Below are positions 6,415-11,957 of a stretch of 11,957 bases of DNA, one piece after another. The notes under the pieces were generated by a model. It searched no databases and was not told the origin of the DNA. It saw nothing but the letters and a program-made list of their open reading frames with translations. This DNA is from Leptotrichiaceae bacterium (GTDB lineage Bacteria > Fusobacteriota > Fusobacteriia > Fusobacteriales > Leptotrichiaceae). A program made the position numbers and the translations under genes. The DNA is taken from assembly GCA_030532815.1 (NCBI GenBank), contig JAUNKI010000052.1, positions 1 through 11,957 on the forward strand, written 5' to 3'. Numbering within the stretch: the stretch's first letter is position 1; each line of letters opens with the position of its first letter.

Positions 6415-7551
6415 TTACTGCTGTACTTTAGGAGCCGGTTCAAGAACAACGGGAATATTCAGAGTTTGTGAATTTCTTGTCACTTTAAGGTCGACTGTCT
6501 GTCCGGCTTTTTTAGCTGCAAGTTCTCCTATAAATGCCCCTGCTGAATTAACTGTTTTTCCGTTTACGCCTGTTATGACATCCTGTGCTCTAAGCCCTGC
6601 TCTTTCTGCAGGAGAATCGGGAACAGTCTGTGCGACATAAACACCGTTTCCTGATTTTATATTGAGAGCCTGCATTTTTTCAGGGGTCAGATTTTCAAGG
6701 TAAATTCCGATATACGGTTTTTCAAATTTTCCTGTGGAAATAATAGAGTCTTTTACAACTGCAGCGAGGTTTGACGGAATCGCAAAACCCAATCCGATGC
6801 TTCCTCCGGAAGTTGACAGAATTGCAGTATTTACCCCTATTACTTTTCCGTTAATATCTACTAAAGGACCTCCGCTGTTCCCCTGATTTATAGCAGCATC
6901 AGTTTGAATAAAGTTTTCAATCTGTTCGATTCCCAGTGAACTTCTCCCTGCCGCACTTATAATTCCCACAGTCATGGAATCATTCAGCCCGAGAGGATTA
7001 CCGAAAGCTATTGACCATTGTCCGATTTCTATTTTATCCGAGTCGGTAAATTCCAGAGGTTTAAATTTCTCATTTGACTCAATTTTCAGTACTGCTATAT
7101 CCACTTCAGGGGAAGTTCCTACAAGTCTTGTAAGATACTCTCTTCCGTCGGTAAATTTGACATATATTTCATCCGCATTATTTACTACATGGTTATTAGT
7201 AACAATATACCCGTCTTCAGAAACAACAAATCCAGAACCTAAAGAACCTGATTCTCTTTTTTCTTCTCCGCCCGAACGTCCGAACAGTAATTCTTCCAAA
7301 GGATTATATGTATTTACGGTAATTGTCTTTTTAGTACGTATATTTACAATGGAATCTTTGGAATTTTTGTATACATTTATAAATGCGTCCTGAGTTTCCA
7401 AAGCATTTTTAGTATGTTTTTCCTGTTCTTTCTGGGAAACGGTTTCTTTTTTTTCAGTTTCCCGTGTTTCTCCATTTTTTTCTCCGAAAGGATTTGAACA
7501 ACTTAAAACGGTTAATAATGAAAATATAATTAGTAATTTCTTTTTTCTCAC
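6415..7551 (-). CDS. htrA: HtrA/DegP-type serine protease, predicted lipoprotein, one PDZ domain
   Basis: A 378-residue envelope protease/chaperone that degrades or holds misfolded proteins. Residues 1-18 form a lipoprotein signal, MRKKK followed by a hydrophobic run ending in TVLSC, so C18 is the likely lipidated residue; a charged linker (about 20-55) follows. The trypsin-like domain (about 56-265) carries the triad H121 (VTNNHVV), D151 (VDIAVLK) and S226 (QGNSGGPL). A single PDZ domain spans about 278-370 (PYIGIYLENL, then SPAERAGLRAQDVITGVNG). E. coli DegP has two PDZ domains; one PDZ is the DegS layout. The start is GTG at 7551-7549, set by AAAGGAGG (7568-7561 on the minus strand) with a 9-nt gap. 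It converges with tpx and diverges from kdsC. Protease function is confident; lipidation is predicted from the motif, in which leucine at -2 is allowed but not the commonest. Confidence 0.95.
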   Translation of the reverse strand: MRKKKLLIIFSLLTVLSCSNPFGEKNGETRETEKKETVSQKEQEKHTKNALETQDAFINVYKNSKDSIVNIRTKKTITVNTYNPLEELLFGRSGGEEKRESGSLGSGFVVSEDGYIVTNNHVVNNADEIYVKFTDGREYLTRLVGTSPEVDIAVLKIESNEKFKPLEFTDSDKIEIGQWSIAFGNPLGLNDSMTVGIISAAGRSSLGIEQIENFIQTDAAINQGNSGGPLVDINGKVIGVNTAILSTSGGSIGLGFAIPSNLAAVVKDSIISTGKFEKPYIGIYLENLTPEKMQALNIKSGNGVYVAQTVPDSPAERAGLRAQDVITGVNGKTVNSAGAFIGELAAKKAGQTVDLKVTRNSQTLNIPVVLEPAPKVQQ

Positions 7552-7572
7552 TTTAATTTTCCTCCTTTATTT

Positions 7573-7600
7573 ATTTTATTATATATTAGAATAGTGTAAA
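7573..7600 (-). promoter_or_regulatory. Candidate promoter of htrA
   Basis: On the minus strand, TTTACA (7600-7595, 5/6 to the -35 consensus) and TAAAAT (7578-7573, 5/6 to the -10) are 16 nt apart. The TSS would fall at about 7566, very close to the ribosome binding site, so the leader would be very short. The region is AT-rich, and an overlapping TATAAT is also present without a good -35. Confidence 0.4.
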
Positions 7601-7664
7601 TATATTAAATACTTATATGAATTGTCTTTGTATTGGCTTTAATATAAAAAAAGAGCAGGAATGT

Positions 7665-7693
7665 TTGACATTTACAGGCATAAAAGTTATAAT
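7665..7693 (+). promoter_or_regulatory. Perfect consensus promoter of the kdsC operon
   Basis: TTGACA (7665-7670), exactly 17 nt, TATAAT (7688-7693). This is a full 12/12 sigma-70 match and the strongest promoter in the window. The start would be near 7700, 20 nt before the kdsC ATG. No promoter of this quality was seen in the two short gaps downstream, so it probably drives kdsC, the fatty-acid kinase fusion and birA. Confidence 0.88.
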
Positions 7694-7719
7694 ATATCAT
7701 CTATAAGTAGGGAGTAATT

Positions 7720-8214
7720 ATGATAAAATTAATTTTACTTGATGTGGACGGCACATTGACGGACGGGGGAATATATAGAGGAAATAACGGTGAGGAACTG
7801 AAAAAGTTTAACGTTAAGGACGGTTATGCAATTGTTCAGGCTCAGAAAACGGGAATTGATTTCGGGATAATAACAGGAAGAAATTCCGAACTTGTAAGAA
7901 TAAGAGCGGAGGAACTCAAGATAAAATATATTTATCAGGGCATTTCTGAAAAAAAAGTTATCCTAAAAGAAATAATGGAAAAAGCTTCTCTGAAAAAAGA
8001 GGAAATCGCATATATGGGTGATGATCTGAACGACTTGAATATAATGAAAGAAGTAGGTTTGAAAGGTGCACCTGAAGATGCGGTAAAGGAAATAATCGAA
8101 GCAGCTGAGTTCGTATCGTCAAAAAAAGGAGGCTGCGGAGCTGTCAGAGAATTTATAGAATTTATAATAAAAAAAGAAAATAAATGGGAAAAATTTTTGG
8201 AAAATGTGAAGTAG
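7720..8214 (+). CDS. kdsC: 3-deoxy-D-manno-octulosonate 8-phosphate phosphatase
   Basis: A 164-residue cytoplasmic HAD-superfamily phosphatase of the small capless KdsC type, which removes phosphate from Kdo-8-P to give Kdo for the inner core of lipopolysaccharide. HAD motifs in order: DVDGTLTDG (8-16) with nucleophile D8 and acid/base D10; IITGR (50-54) with T52; a lysine at 78/79 after YQGISE; and GDDLNDL (100-106) with D101 and D102. KdsC-specific traits are GEELKKFNVKDG (24-35), YQG, and the C-terminal GGCGAVREFIE (137-147). The start follows GGGAG (7710-7714). It is somewhat shorter than E. coli KdsC, mostly at the ends. A Kdo gene implies an outer membrane. A related but different activity such as sialate-9-phosphate phosphatase cannot be fully excluded. 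It is the first gene of the operon; the next gene starts 41 nt after its stop. Confidence 0.92.
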   Translation: MIKLILLDVDGTLTDGGIYRGNNGEELKKFNVKDGYAIVQAQKTGIDFGIITGRNSELVRIRAEELKIKYIYQGISEKKVILKEIMEKASLKKEEIAYMGDDLNDLNIMKEVGLKGAPEDAVKEIIEAAEFVSSKKGGCGAVREFIEFIIKKENKWEKFLENVK

Positions 8215-8245
8215 ACACAAAAAATGAATTCAATACAAATTATTT

Positions 8246-8251
8246 AGGAGG
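8246..8251 (+). promoter_or_regulatory. Ribosome binding site that decides the fakA-fakB start
   Basis: AGGAGG, 4 nt before ATG 8256. The same frame has an earlier ATG at 8184 inside kdsC, but that one lacks a comparable site and would add 24 residues not expected at a FakA N-terminus. The 8256 start is therefore preferred. The 4-nt spacing is the same as at the foldase gene (2032-2037). Confidence 0.8.
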
Positions 8252-8255
8252 AATA

Positions 8256-10760
8256 ATGGGAATAAAGTATTTAGATGCCAAAAGACTTAGAGTGATTCTA
8301 ATGGGAGGCGGAAAATGGGTGATAAAACATGAGGATATATTAAACGAGCTGAATGTTTATCCTGTTCCTGACGGAGATACCGGAAGTAATATGGCTATGA
8401 CGTTAAATTCCATGATAACGGAACTGGAAAATGAAACAAATGAAAAAACTTCTATGGAAGAAATAATAAATGTAGTCGAAGAAGCTGTATTAATGGGAGC
8501 AAGAGGAAATTCCGGAACGATTTTATCCCAAGTTATAACGGGATTTTTAAAAGGAATAGGAAATAAAATAAAACTGCTTCCGGAAGATATTGCTGAAGCC
8601 TTTGTCAAGGCTAAAGAAACCGCATACAATGCTGTAAGTGAACCTGTAGAAGGGACAATGCTTACGGTTATAAGAAAAATAGCGGACAAAGCTGTCGAAA
8701 TAGCTCCTAAAATGGATGATTTGATGACATTTTTAAAGGAAATCACTGAAGAAGCGGAAAGAGCTGTGGAAGAAACGCCGGAGTTGCTGCCTAAATTAAA
8801 GGAGGCGGGAGTTGTAGATGCCGGAGGAAAGGGACTGTTCTATCTTTTTGAAGGATTTTATAAAGTGGCTACTGAACTGAATCTACTTTCGGAACTCCAG
8901 AAAGCACAGGTTAAGGAAAATGAATTTGACAAAACAATAGCAAATATAGATCATGATCCAGAGAGCATACATTTTCAATATTGTACTGAATTTATAATTT
9001 TAAACGGAGAATTTGATACTGAAGAATATAAAAGAAGAGTTTTGGAATTGGGAGATTCTGCAGTTTTTGCCCAGACATCAAAGAAATTTAAAACCCATAT
9101 TCATACAAATCATCCGGGAAAGGCAATGGAAATTGCCCTTGAATACGGTCCCCTTGAAAAGATGAAAATAGAAAATATGAAATTACAGCATGACAATTTA
9201 CAGATTTTCAGCGAAAAGGATGAAGCGAAATTATTTAAAAATAACAGAATTAATAAAACTGAAAATGCATATATCATACTCGCCGACTCTGAAAATCTGA
9301 AAGACGAATTTTTAAAGGAAGGTGCCGACGTGGTAATACTCGGAGGTCAGAGTAAGAATCCGAGTGTACAGGAAATGCTGGAAGCAATAAAAAAAGTTGA
9401 CAGAAATAATATTTATATACTTCCGAATAATAAAAATGTAATAACTACAGCAAAATTGGCTGCTGAAAAATCGGGGAAAAATGTAATAGTGTATGAAACC
9501 AAGACAATGCTGGAAGGTTACTACTGCATAAAAAATAAAGAAGACGGAATAGAAGAAATAAAAAACAGTGCCAACAGAAACTATTCGGTTGAAATAACAA
9601 AGGCGGTAAGAGATACTAAAGTAGATAGTATTACAATAGAAAAGGATAACTATATAGGATTGCTGAACGGTAAGATTAAATATGTAAATCAGTCGCTGAA
9701 AGGACTTACGGAAGAAATACTGAGCCAGCTTGTTACAGCAAATACCGTGACAGCAGTAGTAGTAGAAGGAAATGAAAAAGACGAAGAATCCGGTCAATTG
9801 ATATCGGATAAATTAAAAAATGTAAAAGTAAAGTATATAAATGGAGAACAGGAAAATTATTACTATTATATATACATCGAAAATAAGGATCCGAATATGC
9901 CTGAAATTGCCGTAGTTACAGATTCCGTATCGGATTTATCCAAAGAGGACATAGAAGGACTGCCGATAAAGATAGTTCCTTTAAAAATAGATATAGAGGG
10001 AGAAGTATTTAAAGACGGAGAAGAAATTTCAAAAACTGAATTCTGGAAAGAGATGATTGAAAAAGAATTGACAATAAAAACATCCCAGCCTTCTCCTCAG
10101 GAATTTTTAAACGCCTATAACAGACTTTTTGAAAAAGGGTATAAAAAAATAATTTCCATACATCCTTCAGCTAAATTTAGCGGAACTTTACAGGCGGCAA
10201 GAGTAGGAAGATCACTGACTAACAGGGAAAATGATATAGAACTTGTTGACAGTACGGGAGCATCTCTTCTTGAAGGATTTCTTGCAATTGAAGCGGCTAA
10301 AAAGTCTGTAAAGAGGGAAAATTACGGAGAAATAATAAATTGGGTAAATACATTCAAACATAAAGGAAAGCTTTTAATTATAGTACCTGACTTGAAATAT
10401 CTTGAAAGAGGCGGAAGAATCGGGAAGGCAAGTTCGGTTATAGCAGGGGCTTTGCAGCTTAAACCGATACTGACTGTAAGTCAGGGAGAAATTACGGTGG
10501 AAAAGAAAGTGCTTGGAGAACGTAATGCTCAGAAATATATTGAAAAATATATAAAAGATGAAAGCAAAAAACAGAGTTTGATAGTATTTACAGGCTGGGG
10601 CGGAGGACCTCAGGAACTTGAAAGTATAGTGAAAATCCATTCCGAAATAGGAGAAAGTCCGAAAATAAGTTTCCCTATATTGAATAGACAGGTTGGAGCT
10701 GTAATAGGAGCACATGCCGGACCGGTTTACGGAGTATTTATATTTCCGAGATTGAGCTGA
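8256..10760 (+). CDS. fakA-fakB: Fatty acid kinase fusion: FakA joined to a FakB/DegV fatty-acid-binding protein
   Basis: An 834-residue cytoplasmic protein built from two normally separate partners. Residues 1-205 are the DhaL-type ATP/Mg kinase domain: NVYPVPDGDTGSN (33-45, metal-binding aspartates D39 and D41), GARGNSGTILSQ (81-92), EPVEGTMLTVIR (129-140) and DAGGKGLFYLFEG (188-200). Residues about 235-315 match the FakA middle domain with its likely zinc ligands C243 (QYCTEF), H281 and H283 (THIHTNHPG). Residues 335-542 match the FakA C-terminal domain (ILGGQSKNPS, LPNNKNV, AVRDTKVDS). After a short linker (543-548), residues 549-834 are a full DegV/FakB domain: VVTDSVSDLS (553-562), KTSQPSP (608-614), FSGTLQAARVG (641-651), LKYLERGGRIG (713-723) and GAHAGPVYG (818-826). 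Known FakA phosphorylates a fatty acid held by FakB to acyl-phosphate, which feeds phospholipid synthesis. The fusion would make the transfer intramolecular. The FakB end has HAGPV where HxGPG is usual. Domain calls are confident; activity on fatty acids is inferred from the family. Confidence 0.92.
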   Translation: MGIKYLDAKRLRVILMGGGKWVIKHEDILNELNVYPVPDGDTGSNMAMTLNSMITELENETNEKTSMEEIINVVEEAVLMGARGNSGTILSQVITGFLKGIGNKIKLLPEDIAEAFVKAKETAYNAVSEPVEGTMLTVIRKIADKAVEIAPKMDDLMTFLKEITEEAERAVEETPELLPKLKEAGVVDAGGKGLFYLFEGFYKVATELNLLSELQKAQVKENEFDKTIANIDHDPESIHFQYCTEFIILNGEFDTEEYKRRVLELGDSAVFAQTSKKFKTHIHTNHPGKAMEIALEYGPLEKMKIENMKLQHDNLQIFSEKDEAKLFKNNRINKTENAYIILADSENLKDEFLKEGADVVILGGQSKNPSVQEMLEAIKKVDRNNIYILPNNKNVITTAKLAAEKSGKNVIVYETKTMLEGYYCIKNKEDGIEEIKNSANRNYSVEITKAVRDTKVDSITIEKDNYIGLLNGKIKYVNQSLKGLTEEILSQLVTANTVTAVVVEGNEKDEESGQLISDKLKNVKVKYINGEQENYYYYIYIENKDPNMPEIAVVTDSVSDLSKEDIEGLPIKIVPLKIDIEGEVFKDGEEISKTEFWKEMIEKELTIKTSQPSPQEFLNAYNRLFEKGYKKIISIHPSAKFSGTLQAARVGRSLTNRENDIELVDSTGASLLEGFLAIEAAKKSVKRENYGEIINWVNTFKHKGKLLIIVPDLKYLERGGRIGKASSVIAGALQLKPILTVSQGEITVEKKVLGERNAQKYIEKYIKDESKKQSLIVFTGWGGGPQELESIVKIHSEIGESPKISFPILNRQVGAVIGAHAGPVYGVFIFPRLS

Positions 10761-10805
10761 AATCAGAAAATTATGAAGAAAATATGTTGAAAAGAGGTAT
10801 TACTT

Positions 10806-11534
10806 TTGAAGTTCATAAATTTTGACGAAATAAACTCTACAAATGATTATTTAAGAAAAAACCACAAATTGGAAGAATTTGAGGTTGTAACTGCCAAAAA
10901 ACAGACGGCAGGAAGAGGGAAAAGAGGAAGTGTGTGGATCTCAAATGAGGGTGCCGCACTCTTTTCTTTTGCAGTAAAGGATAAAGAAGGTCTACAGGAA
11001 AAAATAACCGTTTTCAGCGGATACGCAGTATATGAAATATTAAAAAAATATATAAAAAAAAGTCACAATAACTCGGATTTTTATAAAAATCTTAAATTTA
11101 AATGGCCTAATGATATTTATTACAAAGATAAAAAAATATGCGGTATATTATGTGAAAAAGTAAGAGAATATATAATAATAGGAATCGGAATAAATGTAAA
11201 TAACAATGATTTCGGAATATATAAAGACAGAGCAGTTTCCCTTTTTGAAATATGCGGCAAAGAATATTCAGTAGAAAACATAATAAAAGAAATTGTATAT
11301 CTTTTTGAAGAAAAATATAGAAATATAAATAAAGAATGGGAAAATATTCTTGAAAAAATAAATGAAGAAAGTTATCTCAAAAATAAAATAATAAAAATAA
11401 AAAAAGAGAAAAAAATAGAAGAAAAAATATATAAATTTCTGCGAATAGACAGAACCGGGAAAATATGTTTAATAGGAAAAGGAGATATTGAAGAATCAAA
11501 ATTTGAATCTTTGGATTTTGAGGTTATATTGTGA
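10806..11534 (+). CDS. birA: Biotin--[acetyl-CoA carboxylase] ligase, class I (no DNA-binding domain)
   Basis: A 242-residue cytoplasmic enzyme that makes biotinyl-AMP and attaches biotin to a lysine of biotin carrier proteins such as the BCCP subunit of acetyl-CoA carboxylase. The catalytic domain starts at residue 1: INSTND (9-14), the biotinyl-AMP loop GRGKRGSVW (36-44), KFKWPNDIY (97-105), KKICGILCE (109-117, K110 contacts biotin in the family) and IIIGIGINVN (123-132). There is no N-terminal winged helix, so unlike E. coli BirA it should not be a repressor. Residues about 190-242 form a short lysine-rich C-terminal domain of the SH3-like type. The start is TTG at 10806: an in-frame stop at 10788-10790 rules out any longer version, and AGAGGT (10793-10798) is 7 nt upstream. 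It lies 45 nt after the kinase fusion and is likely the last gene of that operon. Confidence 0.93.
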   Translation: MKFINFDEINSTNDYLRKNHKLEEFEVVTAKKQTAGRGKRGSVWISNEGAALFSFAVKDKEGLQEKITVFSGYAVYEILKKYIKKSHNNSDFYKNLKFKWPNDIYYKDKKICGILCEKVREYIIIGIGINVNNNDFGIYKDRAVSLFEICGKEYSVENIIKEIVYLFEEKYRNINKEWENILEKINEESYLKNKIIKIKKEKKIEEKIYKFLRIDRTGKICLIGKGDIEESKFESLDFEVIL

Positions 11535-11769
11535 TTTTTAATATTATGTAAAAATATCTTAAATCTTGAAATTAAAGAACACAGCATGCAATTATGTGTC
11601 GGTTTTCATTATAATATAACAGATACAGGAAAAATAAAACTGTTTCATAAGGAGAAAAATTAAATAATAAATCATATATATTTTTATAGGATTAATATAA
11701 AATAGCAGTTTATACTTTTTAAAAATATGTATTATTTATATAGTTAAAAAACTATTTTCAGCTTATGAG

Positions 11770-11795
11770 GCAGTTTTTTATTGCTGTTTTTTATC
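11770..11795. repeat. Imperfect 13-bp tandem repeat
   Basis: GCAGTTTTTTATT (11770-11782) is followed directly by GCTGTTTTTTATC (11783-11795), 11 of 13 positions identical. The first copy overlaps the right arm of a weak hairpin, so its two T runs could serve as a double U-tract after birA transcription. It may equally be slippage in AT-rich DNA. Confidence 0.4.
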
Positions 11796-11852
11796 ATGGT
11801 GATCCTTAAAATAAATTGAAATATAATTTACAAATTCAGTTTATATGCTGAA

Positions 11853-11872
11853 AGATAAAATTGTTTTTATCT
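11853..11872. repeat. Small hairpin with 8-bp arms
   Basis: AGATAAAA (11853-11860) and TTTTATCT (11865-11872) pair perfectly around TTGT. No T tract follows on the plus strand. It lies 12 nt upstream of the candidate -35 at 11884. Confidence 0.45.
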
Positions 11873-11883
11873 ATATCGGAATT

Positions 11884-11916
11884 TTGAGACAGTCTATTAT
11901 GCTACTATATATAGTA
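11884..11916 (+). promoter_or_regulatory. Candidate promoter with a 14-bp palindromic operator-like site
   Basis: TTGAGA (11884-11889, 5/6 to TTGACA) is followed by TATATA at 11906 (16-nt spacing) or 11908 (18-nt spacing). The -10 is embedded in the perfect palindrome TACTATA-TATAGTA (11903-11916). A palindrome over the -10 is the usual place for a repressor to act. It would drive the gene that begins past the right edge. Confidence 0.5.
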
Positions 11917-11946
11917 ACAAGTGGAAAAAAAAGGTGAAGATATAGT

Positions 11947-11951
11947 GAGGT
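11947..11951 (+). promoter_or_regulatory. Ribosome binding site for a gene starting beyond the window
   Basis: GAGGT lies 6 nt before the window end, with only A residues after it. With the promoter at 11884 this suggests a start codon within the next few bases outside the window. The product is unknown. Confidence 0.45.
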
Positions 11952-11957
11952 AAAAAA

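Larger units (their letters stand above)
11535..11883. other. AT-rich non-coding stretch after birA
   Basis: About 350 nt with no supportable gene. ACACA (11579-11583) and TGTGT (11595-11599) form only a 5-bp stem, so no clear birA terminator is seen there. A TATAAT (11610-11615) lacks a good -35. An AAGGAG (about 11649-11654) has no start codon after it, only short codons to a stop, and so is an orphan Shine-Dalgarno. AAAAAACT (11746-11753) and AGTTTTTT (11772-11779) could form a weak terminator-like hairpin on the plus strand. TTCAG and CTGAA around 11836-11853 form another small inverted repeat. Confidence 0.45.

Noticed and set aside
6974..7393. 139-codon plus-strand frame opposite htrA
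   Set aside because: It is the antisense shadow of the protease domain; the htrA triad and domain motifs on the minus strand are unmistakable.
8184..8255. Upstream ATG extending the kinase fusion by 24 residues into kdsC
   Set aside because: AGGAGG at 8246-8251 clearly serves ATG 8256, and the extension is not part of a normal FakA N-terminus.
11921..11953. Ten-codon GTG frame near the right edge, a possible leader peptide
   Set aside because: No ribosome binding site precedes it, and it has no regulatory codon run or attenuator-like hairpin after it within the window.

Overview
The window is AT-rich DNA with dense short-spaced genes, strong AGGAGG-type ribosome binding sites and near-consensus sigma-70 promoters. 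It combines a gene of Gram-negative envelope synthesis (kdsC, Kdo for LPS) with genes of Firmicute flavour (a PerR-like regulator and a FakA/FakB fatty-acid kinase). That mix, with the base composition, fits a Fusobacteriota member, most likely the Leptotrichiaceae (Leptotrichia or a relative). The taxonomic call is inference; no rRNA or other diagnostic marker is present.

Layout, left to right. 1-891: the 3' end of truA followed closely by a GNAT acetyltransferase. 913-1467: a promoter and a PerR-type Fur-family regulator. 1468-1981: a very AT-rich non-coding stretch. 1982-3865: a promoter and a membrane-anchored SurA/PpiC-like periplasmic foldase. 3895-5312: enolase with its own promoter and a clean intrinsic terminator. 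5352-5980: the thiol peroxidase tpx with its own promoter and a leader inverted repeat. 5981-6414: a convergent intergenic region full of palindromes, including a ~150-bp nested hairpin, a 13-bp-arm palindrome and the htrA terminator. 6415-7551 (minus strand): an HtrA/DegP-type serine protease predicted to be a lipoprotein. 7552-7719: divergent promoters. 7720-11534: a probable operon kdsC - fakA-fakB fusion - birA, driven by a perfect TTGACA-N17-TATAAT promoter. 11535-11957: non-coding DNA with small repeats, ending in a promoter-like region with a 14-bp palindrome and a ribosome binding site for a gene that starts just past the right edge.

Two themes tie the genes together. One is envelope biogenesis and quality control: Kdo synthesis, fatty-acid activation, biotinylation (needed by acetyl-CoA carboxylase if present), a periplasmic foldase and HtrA. 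The other is oxidative stress: a PerR-like sensor with all five metal ligands and a complete Tpx. The most unusual object is the single 834-residue protein joining a full-length fatty-acid kinase (FakA) to a full-length fatty-acid-binding protein (FakB), partners that are separate polypeptides in Staphylococcus and Streptococcus. Most of the remaining genes are ordinary housekeeping genes.
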